A stretch of DNA of 64,000 nucleotides. It comes from Rhodeus uyekii (taxonomy: Eukaryota > Chordata > Actinopteri > Cypriniformes > Acheilognathidae). Below are positions 53,301 through 61,674 of the stretch, in pieces. Positions within the stretch are counted from its first letter, which is position 1, and every line of letters begins with the position of its first letter. The stretch lies in contig JAWRVZ010000094.1 in assembly GCA_037043235.1 (NCBI GenBank), forward strand, positions 62,001 to 126,000, in the 5' to 3' direction. The position numbers and the translations under genes are program-made. A model generated the notes under the pieces. The model was not told the DNA's origin and made no database searches. It saw only the letters and a list, made by a program, of their open reading frames with translations.

Positions 53301-56300
53301 TAAATGTGCTTTAATCGATTGAGCTTGGTTTCTCCCAAGGTTTTCCAACGCCAACTTTTGGCTTGCTTAGTTGAAGATATTTAAAAGAATAGTGCTCCAA
53401 AAAATGAAAACTATCCCATAATTTTCTCACCCTCAAGCCATATTAGTTATATATGACTTCTTTTAGAACCCAAACTTAGTTATTTTAAACTATCCTGGCT
53501 CTTCCCTACTTCGTAATGGCGTCAAATAAAGCTTGAGATTTTGAAGGTTCAAAAAACGCATTAATCTATAATTAAAAATAATCTATTAGACTCCAGTGGG
53601 TTAAAAGCAATGTTTTTTTTTAAGGAAAAATTTCCATATTTACAAGTTTATGAACCTCAATCATTGACTTCTAGCAACGGCCGTACTCGAGTCACAAGAG
53701 AGTTGAGTTACCCAACAGAGGACATAACTCCTCTTCTTGTATCAAAGTCCTCTGACATTTTTCTTTAAAACATCTTGTTCTATTTCATGACTGATGTTTT
53801 ATCGTCTGCGCTTCCGATTTGATTAATAAATTCTCACTTGAGCTTACGCTACACCTACTTTATACTTTGGGTCAGAGGTCACAACTCAAGGATGTCGTGG
53901 CCAAAACAAAATGAACTGAACATATCACAATAGATTTCAACTGAATGACTGTTTGCTGTTGTCTTCAACAGCTGCTAAACGGCAGTTTTGAATTCTGTTT
54001 GCGTAATTGACAGCTGCGTTGAAACAATCTGTACTGTATAAAGCACTAGATGGCCAATTAAAGGTGAAACCTTTTATACATCAAATTTTTTCTCTCTTTC
54101 TCTCAGAACGATACTTCATTCCTGTTTGTTGTTTTCTCATCTTTAACGTGATGGACTTTATTGGCCGAACTTCCACGTTGAAATTGAAATGGGTGAGTGA
54201 ATTATTTTATCAATTAATTATTTCCTTAGTCCATCTCTTCATCCCTTAATGAGCACATTTGGATAATTCACACTGAGAGAACTGCAGATAAAAATTACTC
54301 AAGCAGTTTGATGCGAGTATTTGTTGTTTTTAATAATAATAATGTTTTATTCATATAGCACCTTTCAAGAACCTAAGGGCATTTTGCATATTGACATGCA
54401 AACAGGATACAACAGGATGAACAAGCAAACAGACAATGGTCATATAACGTGTGTCAAACCAAAACAAGCATGGATCTGAAATTTAAAGTATACAATCAAT
54501 TAACAGAACAATGTAAATGAGTTTTGAGATCAGTTTTAAAGGTCTGGAGTGAGGATGTGTTGTGGGAGTTTGTAAGCTGAAGTGCTGAATGCCTTACCGC
54601 CACTTCGTGACTCACAATGTGTTTTCAGCTATAAAACACCTAAACGCATCATAATTGATCTCTAGGTCATTCTCATGATACCGAGTGACCACAGACTCTG
54701 GCGGACTACCACTTAGTCATAGATGCACAGTTACGTTCGTAATCAGCGCTCTATTTCCTATCTCTCCAGAGCACCAGAGGCAGTGCTGTATTCACTAGTG
54801 GAGGGGTGGGCAAACTACGGTCCGCGGGCTATATACAGGGGCTTGGGCTTTTTAATCTGGCCCACCGAACTTGTAGAAGTTATATTATTAAATTACATTT
54901 TATTATAATTAAACTTAATTTCCTTCATTTTACCTTTCCCTGTAATGTCCATGTTCCCCCAACAGATGGCACACTCCAAAGACATTGACCTTTGTTTGAG
55001 TGTGATTCTCTACTTCACTTTTTCGCTTTGCACTTTGAGCACTTCAGTAAAAATGAGTGGACCGAAGAAAAGAAAAGTACCGAGTGTTTAATAAAGAGTG
55101 GACAGCAAAAATATTTGTTCACTTTAAGTCCGATCAAGGGCTGTATGTCTGATATGCCAAGAAACTGTAGCGGTTTTTAAAGAATACATCAGCCATCATT
55201 TTTCCACAAAACATGGCAACTAGCTAGCAAAAATCGGATGGCTACAGCTCTTGACCGCAAATATACAGACTCGGCACAGAAGATGCTGACGTTATTTGGC
55301 TCAATCGATGTATGTGAACAGACATTCAGCGTCATTAACCTCTTCAAAGCCCGTCACAGAGCCAAGTTAACTAGCCGACCCCTATTTCTCTCTCTTACGG
55401 CGGGATTAAACACCGTTATCGAAAGGGAACGTCTCCGGTTACTATCGTAACCTCTGTTGCCTGGGAGACGGGACTAAGACATTGCTTTAACTGCGTTCGC
55501 ACATAATGTGATTTTGATTTTGCAACTCATGCTATTTATAATGTCTGTCAACCAGAGCTGCATCGCGCGATAATTGGCCAGTTGTCAACTGCCGTTATCC
55601 TATAAGGTTTCAGAAGTTATGTGAAGGGGAGGAGTTCGGATCTATCCTTAGATTCGCCACAACAAAATTAACTCCAGAATTTGATGCACTTGTAAAAAAG
55701 GAGATCAATAACACTGGTCCCACTGAATCTGAATGGGAGTTTATGTACTGTGTTATTAAATTAATACATTTGGAAAACAATGAACCTTGCACATTGATGC
55801 TTTGGTGCCTGTTAAAGGCCAAATCTTTTCATGTAATGGTTTTTACATTTAATTTATATTAGTTGACTCAAACACACCATTCTTCTATTCTGGCCCGGCC
55901 CCTCTGTCAAATTTTAGAAACCAATGTGGCCAACGAGACAAAAAGTTTGACCACCCCTGCACTGAAGATGAATACCTACATATTCACGAGGAATTCTCTT
56001 GGGAAACATCCGGGCAGGCAGAAAGTACTGCTGCGCACACCACTGGCAAGAAAGTCACATTCAATCTGTAAAAACGTGAAAATGTGCTGACTCTTGGCCT
56101 TAACCCAAAGTTGCTGTAGCACAGATTTCAGAAAGGGATACTACTCTGAACGCTACCCAAGATGTTGCCAAAGCACGTGTAGAATGACGGTGAATAGATG
56201 AAGGCGCAGGCTCCCCCACAGACTCGTGCGCATGAGAAATTACCTGTCACCCAGTGCACCAGTCTCTGTTTAGAAAGAGCATCTCCTTTGTGTGCATCAC

Positions 56301-59300
56301 TAAACAGACAAACGATTGATCAGTCTTACGCCAGGTTGCAGTCTTATCAGTGTAAGCTTTCAAAGACCTAACTGGACAGAGCTCCAACCTTATATCAGCT
56401 TGATCAGCTGGCAGTGCAGCCAACACAATAGGCCGGTTCATAAACTGTGGAGACAAGATATTGGGTAGAAATGCCGGAGTAAGCCACAATGAAACACTAT
56501 TGAGTTCACCACTCCAGCGCAAACAGCAGGGACTCGCTGAGGTTCACTCATACACTTCGCTGTTGTAATAGCCAAGAGAAATGCTGTCTTAAATGACAGC
56601 CATTTAATGTCAGACTGAAACAATGGCTTTGCGTGGCCCGTGAAGGACACAGGCGGTTTGCTCCTTTTAGAAAAGCAACCAGTCGGTCAGACCCAAGTGA
56701 AGAGCCACTAAACTCTGATTGGGGAGCTACTACCTTTAGCGTAGATTTAGACTTTCCAAGTTCCAAAAGATGTTGCAGAAAATCCAAAATGCATCCCACT
56801 GAGCAGTGTAGTGGGTCAACAGGACAGCTAGTACACCAGTCAGAGAACACCTTCCATTTACTAGCATACAACTTTCAAGTGGATGCATTCAAAACAGTGT
56901 CTCTGGCGCTCTCTGAATACTCCAAGAGAGGCCTGGTGGGGCCAATGGCAACACCCACACTTTCAGTCTCTCTGGATGTGACTCAGGTGGTCTGGTTTGT
57001 TGGGCAGATGACAAGGTGGTCCTATCATCAATGGAAACAGAGTCTGAAACCATGGCCTCTCAGGCCAATGTGGAGACACTAACAGCAAACAGTGGCCGCA
57101 GTCACACAAGATTAATGCGAGCAACCGTGTTTCTAAGTGATGCAACAAGTGAAGTTGACCCACCTGACTTCACAGACATAGTCTCCCTGCCAGAGTGACA
57201 CGATTGATCGGCAGTCAAATTTTCCTCAGCACCTGACATTGCTGGAGTAGCTTCAAAAAGTGAGTCAGAGGTAGCCACTAACATCACATCTAACTCCTGT
57301 CTCGTATGTATCATTGGCAGTGAAGTGATGGCTGATTCTGGCGGCGCTTTCTCTTGCATCCCTGTATTAGGTTGCGCTTAAGCCAGGAGCGGCAGTAGAA
57401 GAACTCTACCGCAGAAGACTGCTGATCGACCTTGCCTGCTAAATCCGATAATTTATCCTTATCCTTTTCATTTTTAAATATGTTTCCACTTAAGATCAAC
57501 AATAGTAATACTGGAAGAAGGTAATACTGGAAGAAGGCAATACACCTTCCGATCCGGATTCCAGGCCCATGAGAAGTGCTTGACGCACAGCGAGCGGCAT
57601 TATAGAGCACTCCGGACATGGGACAGACAATGCCTCGTTAAGATGATCCGTATCCGTACCAAGACATGCAGGACACTGGTGATAGCCATCCGTGAAATCC
57701 ATTGTGTGGGGCATGTAGAGCACCTAAGCCCACGGTAAATTAAATTCCTCAATCGAAAAGGAAAAGTTGTTGACATTTGCACAGCAATGAACACACGCTC
57801 TCAAGCCAAGGCAGCCAGGGCTTCCGAGTGTGTCTTTACTGAAGCATTCAAACTTGCAGGCAGCCCGAAGATTAAAGCCTCTCCAAAGCGTTAAGCTCAT
57901 AAAATATCACTTGTAAAGAAAAAATCGGAAACTGATGCAATGACAATGACGAAACAGCTTGTGAAATATTCTGGAGAACACTTCAGCAGCAAGCTGCAAA
58001 ACATATTGTCACTTATGACTTGTTAAGGTGTTTTATATCTGAAGACACGTCATGAGTCACGAGGTAACAATTTTGTTATTCAATTTTCGTTCAAGCGCAA
58101 GTACGAAGGATTTTCCGCTAGTGCTTACAGCACTGCCTCTGGCAGTCTGCAGCGATAGGAAACTACTTTTCCGTGTTTCCAGAATAAAAATGAAACTTAA
58201 TGGCTCTTAATACCAAAGTACAGTAGAACCCCGACTTACGAAAATAATCCGTTCTGAGGTTGGTTTCGTAAGTCGATCTTTTCGTAAATCGGTCAGGCTT
58301 TTACATGTAAATTGCCTAATCCGTTCCAAGCCCTACGAAAACACCACATTTAGCATGGGATGAAGCACATCCCAGCTTCATACTTGTCAATGATCTCCCT
58401 TTTCGTCTCCATGGAGAGCATCCTCTTCTTCCCTTTCACTTCAGATCTTACTGTCAACTGCGGTGCGGAGAGATCTTCCTGTCAGCGGGGGAGGGGATTC
58501 ACAGCAGCACTCGCTGTTGACAGGGAAGAGTAAGAGAGCAATATGTGCATTCAGAAAGTATCCAAAAGTCTCCTTTATCGACTCCAGATAAAGTTGCTAG
58601 ATTTGTCTCTAGTCGCTTTTGGGAAAAATTGTCGCTGGAGTGGTCTGAAAACTCGTTAAATATAGCGACAAAGGCGCTAAGTTGGAAACACTGAACGCCG
58701 CTACGCAGAGGCTGGTAGGAGCGAAGCTGACTAATAGGAGAGCAGGATGCTGCACACTTTACAACAAGGTCAAATCAGTTAACATTAAGTTAATGATAAT
58801 AACAATGAGCAATACCTTATTAATCTTTGTCCATGGTAGTTAAAAAAAAAGTTTGTTGTTAGTACATGTAGCTTGGGTCCATTAAATAATGTGAACAGAT
58901 TCAACTTTTGGTTAATAATAAACTAGAAAGTAAAGTTTGTTGGGACAAACCTTTATGTTTGCTTGACAAAGCCTTTTCGGAACGTTTTATAATTTTTTTT
59001 CAAGCATTTACAATGTTGTTTGAATGTCTTATCAAAATGTAAATAATGCTAGACGCATGCTAACATGTAGCATGTCTTAAAACATTGCTAGCATGTCCTT
59101 GCTACTTGCTAGGCTTTGCATGTGTTGGAGACTTGGTGGATGAAGGTTAAATACTGTAGTGCTCCACTGTGGGAAAAGAGGAGAACAGACACAGAATGCA
59201 GTGAAGTGTCACCCTGGAAGGTGTCTTTTTAATTTTTTACAACAGTGAAGATTTAGGTGCGATCAAACTTCGTCTCTGATTTGTGCAAGTAAAATGTTCT

Positions 59301-60453
59301 GTAGTGAAAAGGTGCAGTTCCTTGTTCAACGAATAGAGGGGAGTGAGGCCAGCTTGGGTGATGAGTGAGGCGCAAAACTTTATATGAAGTTTTGACGAGC
59401 AAAATTTGAACGATTCTTCTCTTTTCTGTCCCTCCCGCAGCCCCGTAAAGAGAGTCGTCTGTTCCCAGCGCTGGTCGTTTCTCGTCTGGTCTTCGTGCCT
59501 CTGCTCATGATGTGTAACGTGCAGGAGAGGCACACTCTGCCGGTGTTTTTCTCAAATGACATATTATTTGCCACTATCATGTTGGTTTTCTCCGGGACTA
59601 GCGGATACTTTGTGTGTCTGTCCATGACATACGGGCCACAGTGAGTACATGCATTTCAACTCAATAAAAAATGGACTCAGTAAGATATAGTAACATTATT
59701 ATTTAAAGTAAGTGTTTCCCATTTGAATACATTTTAAATTGTATCATTCATGTGATGCAAAGCTGAGTTTTCAGCATCATTACTCCGCTTCAGTGTCAAA
59801 TGATCCTTCAGAGGTTGTTTAGCTTTTTGTATGGACACCTTTTGTTTCAATCAGAATGAAATCATTGCGATTTGTGAACATAGTGTTTACATGAACGCTA
59901 AATGGTGATCGAGTCGTTTATATTGTAAAATTTGATGCTTATCGTGCAGTAAAAACAGTCCTTCCTGCGCCCAAAACAAGGCATCTGTAGATGAGAGTCC
60001 GAAGCAACTTCACAGATGATGAGTGGAAGGAGAATTTTAGATTGAGATGACAATCTATAGATTTTATGACACTGATTCAACAACAAGAACGGCTCTTTCC
60101 ATGCGCCATGTTTCATCATGCCATGTCTATGTCTAAAACTTTCCAGTTTTGGTTTCCAATCTGATGTCTAACGGATTAGAAAAGGTTCAAACCACTACTT
60201 ACAATCCGAATGAAATTTAAATTGGATTTGGCATGTTCATTCATGTGACTATCTATATCTAGGGTCCTTGTAAACATAACTATTGATAGTTTTTACTGAC
60301 ATTTTCTTTCTTTCCTTGAGGCTTGTGGAGCCTAAAGATGCTGAGACGGCCGGCGCATTGATGACCTTTTTTCTGGCTCTGGGTTTGTCTTTGGGAGCAG
60401 CTTTTTCATTCCCTCTGCGCCTCCTGGTCTGACACTCGCAACCACACTCTGAC
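38315..60453 (+). CDS. slc29a2: Equilibrative nucleoside transporter (SLC29/ENT), 12 coding exons
   Basis: This gene encodes a membrane carrier that equilibrates nucleosides across the plasma membrane. The twelve coding exons (listed separately) have matching GT-AG borders and phases and give 468 residues, close to the usual 456. Eleven membrane helices are expected: TM1 with FFILGLGTLLPWNFF, a glycosylated outer loop (N45 and N51 sequons), TM2 LLSQLPLLVFTLLNSFLYQ, TM4 SFGAIIQGSLFG, TM5 SGQGLAGTFAALAM, a long cytosolic loop (about 211-295), TM8 ERYFIPVCCFLIFNVMD and TM11 ETAGALMTFFLALGLSLGA. The N-terminal DAPKD, the FNNW-TLLSQLPLL block and VFKKIW favour ENT2; Met34 and Gly135 are ENT1-type. 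The family is certain, the ENT1/ENT2 choice is not. The gene is large (22 kb) because its introns hold many transposons. Confidence 0.9.
39110..39191 (+). CDS. slc29a2: slc29a2 coding exon 2 (TM1)
   Basis: Acceptor TCTGTCTAG; donor ATG|GTAAAG. 82 bases encode the first membrane helix, FILGLGTLLPWNFFMTASM, the most conserved ENT signature. Met34 aligns with ENT1 Met33, a determinant of dipyridamole binding that is isoleucine in human ENT2. Ends in phase 0. Confidence 0.95.
39478..40020. mobile_element. TIR element copy A (ATAACCCGC family), truncated
   Basis: It starts ACCGTATTTTCTCGCATG and TAACCCACTGGTTATACCAG, and its interior (CCTTTCTGTTTTTCTTTCTTGCGAGG through TTGACGTCATGC) is the reverse complement of 63095-63440 in copy B. 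It lacks the second terminus: the match stops after GTGAACTTACACAA. Non-coding. Confidence 0.75.
40250..42870 (+). pseudogene. Gmr1-like gypsy retrotransposon remnant: integrase then RT
   Basis: A decayed Ty3/gypsy-type pol region. The integrase C-terminal half is first: GALERFHQTSKSMLSKYC, KDWDERFPLLVFAVRE (40305-40430), then PAELVFGH-like codons and DKVLVLLPFQDAALQARFAEPY and VCHVN (about 40630-40790), with frameshifts. Reverse transcriptase follows downstream: DIDVGDLPPIKQRAYRV (about 41015-41070), SSRAWSSLCLLVLK, then, after the inserted hAT element, SDGFCTDYRRVN, KPDSFPLMHMEDC and MAFGLRNAPAIFQRLMNKV. The catalytic YxDD is broken (AYLP then stop, 42690-42703). Integrase before RT is the order known for Gmr1-like elements of fish, not for ordinary gypsy. 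No LTRs were seen. Confidence 0.8.
41180..42379. mobile_element. hAT-like element with 8-bp target duplication
   Basis: It begins TAGGGACGTTCC and ends CACATCCCTA, with subterminal GTCGACTA / TTTCGACTAAT inverted motifs. TCTGAAAT at 41172-41179 is repeated exactly at 42380-42387, the 8-bp duplication typical of hAT. Removing the element and one copy joins the reverse transcriptase frame (LVLK then SDGFCTDY). It is 1.2 kb and non-coding, related to the copy at 18732. Confidence 0.9.
43230..43372 (+). CDS. slc29a2: slc29a2 coding exon 3 (outer loop, TM2)
   Basis: Acceptor TTTTTACAG; donor CAGTG|GTGAGA. It encodes YFNNRLNTSEWRNGT (sequons N45-T-S and N51-G-T, in the expected outer loop) and FNNWMTLLSQLPLLVFTLLN, nearly identical to ENT2 TM2. 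The loop is shorter than in human ENT1. Confidence 0.95.
43799..43938 (+). CDS. slc29a2: slc29a2 coding exon 4 (TM3, start of TM4)
   Basis: Acceptor GTGTTTCAG; donor AATT|GTTAGT. It encodes ISERIRIAG, then a Phe/Ile-rich helix LIFIFICFCLTAVLVKV, PIEEDMFFSITMATIWFIN. The split codon completes Ser133 with exon 5. Confidence 0.93.
43939..45005 (+). other. slc29a2 intron 4 with dispersed repeat scraps
   Basis: About 43990-44200 is a reverse-oriented piece of the repeat seen at 4863-5160 (GATGATTTCTGAAGGATCATGTGATACTGA). The rest has no recognised element; a frame at 44453-44653 is unsupported. Confidence 0.5.
45006..45140 (+). CDS. slc29a2: slc29a2 coding exon 5 (TM4-TM5)
   Basis: Acceptor CTCTCGGCAG; donor GCAA|GTGAGA. 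It encodes SFGAIIQGSLFGLVGLLPQS and MSGQGLAGTFAALAMIFAIA. Gly135 in SFGAI aligns with ENT1 Gly154, a nitrobenzylmercaptopurine riboside (NBMPR) sensitivity residue that is serine in human ENT2. Confidence 0.96.
45310..48440 (+). mobile_element. DIRS-like retrotransposon, defective, with inverted termini
   Basis: A tyrosine-recombinase retrotransposon in intron 5. The left terminus near 45313-45361 (TACAAATAGATGTGCAACAG) is inverted at 48239-48287, as DIRS termini should be; the right flank reads CAGCATCTCGTTCCTGC, a typical fish DIRS end. Inside, in order: a gag zinc-type region (FFVCFGEEHAALALKQGECA, 45550-45610); reverse transcriptase-RNase H pieces (FLCLMAAASTVIPLCLLHMR, about 46150-46210; NVGAEILSRQ, 46315-46345); and the end of the recombinase (GITAHSTRGFASSLALGRC, 47970-48030), with HSTR as the H-x-x-R box. 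Frames are interrupted throughout, and a TIR element sits at 46771-47807. Confidence 0.85.
46771..47807. mobile_element. Nested TIR element (CCGCACTATAAGGCGCAC ends)
   Basis: The left end TGTTCCGCACTATAAGGCGC and right end GTGCCTTATGGTGCGGAAAG are complementary. ACCAT at 46766-46770 recurs at 47808-47812, a likely 5-bp target duplication, and removing the element rejoins the DIRS recombinase text. An inner inverted pair (about 47092-47172 with 47435-47520; core GAGCATATTC and ACACAGCAAAC) makes a second fold-back. Non-coding. Confidence 0.8.
48441..49070 (+). other. slc29a2 intron 5, 3' part
   Basis: After the DIRS end, ordinary AT-rich intron sequence runs to the acceptor of exon 6. A short (TG)n tract precedes the splice site (about 49051-49064). 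No element recognised. Confidence 0.5.
49071..49168 (+). CDS. slc29a2: slc29a2 coding exon 6 (TM6)
   Basis: Acceptor GTGTAACAG; donor CTG|GTGAGT. It encodes SEADSETAALSYFIIPCVGT and LVTLISYLMLPKL; AALSYFI aligns with the ENT TM6 start. Only 96 bases separate it from exon 7. Confidence 0.94.
49265..49340 (+). CDS. slc29a2: slc29a2 coding exon 7 (start of cytosolic loop)
   Basis: Acceptor TGTATGCAG after a GT microsatellite; donor ACAG|GTGAAA. It encodes EFAKFYLDSKSKIYEVEMSN then QLLST, matching the LKFARYY-type segment after TM6. Phase 1 at the end. Confidence 0.92.
49341..49845 (+). other. slc29a2 intron 7
   Basis: AT-rich intron sequence with no recognised element; the open frame at 49761 onwards is intron sequence running into exon 8 and is not a separate gene. 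Confidence 0.6.
49846..50024 (+). CDS. slc29a2: slc29a2 coding exon 8 (large cytosolic loop)
   Basis: Acceptor GTTCCTCCAG; donor AAAAAG|GTGCAG. It encodes a polar, poorly conserved loop (DVAEGCEKTSDPSNGSVFNG, then EEEGCKQAFITLPTEKAS) ending SILQVFKK. Ser/Thr-rich stretches suit the regulatory loop between TM6 and TM7. Phase 0. Confidence 0.92.
50126..50228 (+). CDS. slc29a2: slc29a2 coding exon 9 (TM7)
   Basis: Acceptor CTCTCACTAG; donor TGGG|GTATGG. It encodes IWVMAFCVTFVFTVTLSVFP and AVTVDVKTVYGGKW. IW matches ENT2; AVTV-VK matches ENT1. Confidence 0.94.
50297..51113. mobile_element. Pogo/Tigger-like non-autonomous element
   Basis: In intron 9. The left end CAGTGGAATACGGTTATGTCG and right end AGTGAACTCCACTG are complementary at the tips, and TA follows on the right; on the left the element abuts a CA microsatellite. 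GTCGAC/CGACAT words recur inside both ends. Non-coding; frames across it (50405-50743) show no family. Confidence 0.55.
51124..52091. mobile_element. Inverted-repeat element A with DIRS scrap inside
   Basis: Arms at 51124-51239 (TGGCTTCCATAAAGTGCC to CCTTTAAAGG) and 51961-52091 are near reverse complements over about 115-130 bases. The interior holds a duplicate of DIRS sequence at 51253-51390 (same wording as 46144-46300, with a gap), a TG microsatellite and the left copy of repeat B. The TIR element has therefore been invaded. Confidence 0.6.
51595..51802 (+). repeat. Repeat B, + copy
   Basis: About 208 bases, GTGACCTCTGACCC to GTACGGCCGTTG, repeated in inverted orientation at 53685-53882 with about 95% agreement by eye. 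Its arms interleave with those of element A (A-left, B-left, A-right, B-right), so A and B cannot both be simple intact TIR pairs. Confidence 0.8.
52100..53684. other. Middle of slc29a2 intron 9
   Basis: No gene is supported. A block at about 53385-53600 (GTGCTCCAAAAAATGAAAAC, ATTTTCTCACCCTCAAGCCAT) resembles a common non-autonomous DNA element of cyprinids (the AAAATGAAAA...TCACCCTCAAG motif). The frame at 52402-52755 on the minus strand is unsupported. Confidence 0.4.
53685..53882 (-). repeat. Repeat B, inverted copy
   Basis: Reverse complement of 51595-51802. The interval between the copies is about 1.9 kb. Confidence 0.8.
54107..54192 (+). CDS. slc29a2: slc29a2 coding exon 10 (TM8)
   Basis: Acceptor CTTTCTCTCAG; donor AAATGG|GTGAGT. 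It encodes ERYFIPVCCFLIFNVMDFIG then RTSTLKLKW, matching the ENT TM8 pattern (ERYFIPV-CFL-FN--D--GR). The Arg after FIG is the conserved ENT position. Confidence 0.95.
54338..54590 (-). mobile_element. LINE 3' end fragment
   Basis: Read on the minus strand the block ends in CTATATGAATAAAACATTATTATT, the tail type of fish L2/CR1 LINEs (TGAAAGGTGCTATATGAATAAA). No coding part is recognisable. Confidence 0.5.
54591..54799. other. Short spacer in intron 10
   Basis: No recognised feature; the end carries ATTCACTA, the flank of the hAT remnant. Confidence 0.4.
54800..55960 (+). mobile_element. hAT (Charlie-like) remnant with BED and dimerisation scraps
   Basis: The ends GAGGGGTGGGCAAACTACGG and TTTGACCACCCCTGC are the classical hAT termini. 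Inside, on the + strand, MSGPKKRKVPSV (about 55052) resembles the start of BED-finger transposases of this group and stops at once; 55238-55447 encodes LFGSIDVCEQTFSVINLFKA then RHRAKLTSRPL, the hAT C-terminal dimerisation pattern. The catalytic middle is gone. This is an internally deleted, inactive copy. Confidence 0.8.
56100..57900 (-). mobile_element. DIRS-like retrotransposon, internally deleted, minus strand
   Basis: Read on the minus strand: a gag-type zinc region (DFTDGYHQCPACLGTDTD, 57690-57637; then PCPECSIMPLAVRQALLMGL), an acidic middle (57359-57102), then the tyrosine recombinase (56871-56250): YASKWKVFSDWCTSCPVDPL, CSVGCILDFLQHLLELGKSK, LVAFLKGANRL, SFKTAFLLAITTAKCMSEPQ and LCPVRSLKAYTDKTATWRKT. 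Reverse transcriptase and RNase H, which should lie between them, are absent. The recombinase is frameshifted several times. It is a different copy from the one at 45.3-48.4 kb. Confidence 0.75.
57901..58220. other. Spacer in intron 10
   Basis: No supported gene; it may hold the degraded end of the DIRS copy. The word AGTGCTTACAGCACTGCCTCTGG recalls the flank of the hAT remnant near 54775 (GAGGCAGTGCTG). Confidence 0.35.
58221..58560. mobile_element. Pogo/Tigger-like element, truncated
   Basis: After TA (58219-58220) it starts CAGTAGAACCCCGACTTACG, with an internal echo GTAAGTCGATC. This terminus type (CAGTA-AACCTCG-TTACG) is that of Tigger/pogo elements. No right terminus was found. Confidence 0.6.
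58561..59440. other. Intron 10, 3' part, with dispersed repeat scrap
   Basis: About 58765-58935 resembles a common fish non-autonomous element (GTTAACATTAAGTTAATGATAA, CCATGGTAGTTA), the reverse of 63660-63870. No gene seen before exon 11; the minus-strand frames at 59237-59625 are shadows of exon 11. Confidence 0.45.
59441..59640 (+). CDS. slc29a2: slc29a2 coding exon 11 (TM9-TM10)
   Basis: Acceptor CCTCCCGCAG; donor CCACA|GTGAGT. It encodes PRKESRLFPALVVSRLVFVP then LLMMCNV and FATIMLVFSGTSGYFVCLSM then TYGPQ. SRLVFVPLL-MCN matches ENT1/2; GY-V-LSM is the TM10 signature. Phase 2 at the end. Confidence 0.96.
60321..60453 (+). CDS. slc29a2: slc29a2 coding exon 12 (TM11, stop)
   Basis: Acceptor TTTCCTTGAG. 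It encodes LVEPKDAETAGALMTFFLAL, GLSLGAAFSFPLR and then PPGLTLATTL before TGA (60451-60453). Family proteins stop about three residues after the F-F-R block. Here an extra C in a CC run (60420-60422) appears to shift the frame; without it the end would read RLLV and stop at 60431-60433. Either a real extended tail or a base error. Confidence 0.9.
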
Positions 60454-60830
60454 TCTCAAAATGGCCGCTCTCGGGGGATCTGCGCTGATCTGTTCACGCA
60501 CCGTGTGCCAATTCAAAATGGAAACGCCGAGAATCAGTTTTATTTGGCAGCTTAAAATGTATACTTACAGAATTGACATGCTGTACTAAAGGGAACAAAC
60601 CGTACAGTCAGTATAAAGGGAAAGCATTTTCTGTGATTCCTCCATAACAAACTTCAGCATGCTAACCATAGTTTTCATCAGTGCTAGGGCTGGGTGAGCG
60701 GGCAAATTCATGCTGTTATTTTATTGTTTTTTTGCGAACCAGTTCAGAATGTCAGTTTTATTTGAATAAATTGCAAGATCTGATTCAGCGATTTGTTAAA
60801 TAAAAATAAAATAAAATGTTAGTAAAACAT
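60454..60830 (+). other. slc29a2 3'UTR with polyadenylation signals
   Basis: No frame of note. AATAAA occurs at 60765-60770 and again at 60799-60804; the first is a reasonable end of a 320-bp 3'UTR. Exact cleavage cannot be read from sequence. Confidence 0.5.
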
Positions 60831-61674
60831 ACCTGTGCATAAGTAAATCAAATATTGGAATTGGAAAATAACTAGGAAGAGTATTTAATAATGTTGCATA
60901 AACTTATTTTATGAGTTTTTCTGATGTGGGGGACCAACAAAAAAAGGATAATGATCAAATGTCCAAACTGACAAAATTAATATTGTTCATTTTTAGCTAT
61001 TGCCCAGCCCTAGTTACTAGTATTATTGTTACTACTGCTGAAGGAATATAGGATGTTCTTCTATCATTTCATTTGTGGAAACTGATGTTATTGTGCTAAA
61101 TTATAAACAAATATATAACAATATATAATTCTTTGTTAATTATAACAAAGAATGATTTTACTTTTTAATTATTTATTAAAGCTTAAGGGGAAAAAGTAAA
61201 TTCAGGGATCACAAGTTTTTACACATAAACCTTGTATAAATCTAGTGGGGTCTAAAAGTCTGAAAACACATTGAAAATATGATTTTCAATGTAATGTAAA
61301 CTTTGTATTACCAGTAATATAATAGTCAAATATTTTAAGACATAAGTGACATGCAAAAAAAAGAAACAAAGCGCAACTGTGAAGTCAGGTGTTCTTCCAT
61401 TGACGCACACAACATGCTCTTTGTTCAATTCATAACATGGATCATCAGGTTTTACATAAGCGTACTGAGCTGTAGTGCAGTTAAAACCTGTAAAGCAATT
61501 TTTTTTTTGCTCTAACTTTCCTAATCATTCTGATAATAGGACAAATATTAAAGTAGAAAAATGCAGAACGGTTCACTATTTCACTAGTAGGCTCAAACTT
61601 ATGGACTCCACTGTGCGTGTTTTTACTGTAACGCATGTAACATCAAGCTTGCAACCTGTTCAAACATGCATATA
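60831..61674. other. Downstream spacer
   Basis: AT-rich sequence with no supported gene or element; a frame at 61475-61774 runs into the next element. Confidence 0.4.

Noticed and set aside
59237..59625. Minus-strand frames across exon 11
   Set aside because: Shadows of the conserved transporter exon on the other strand.
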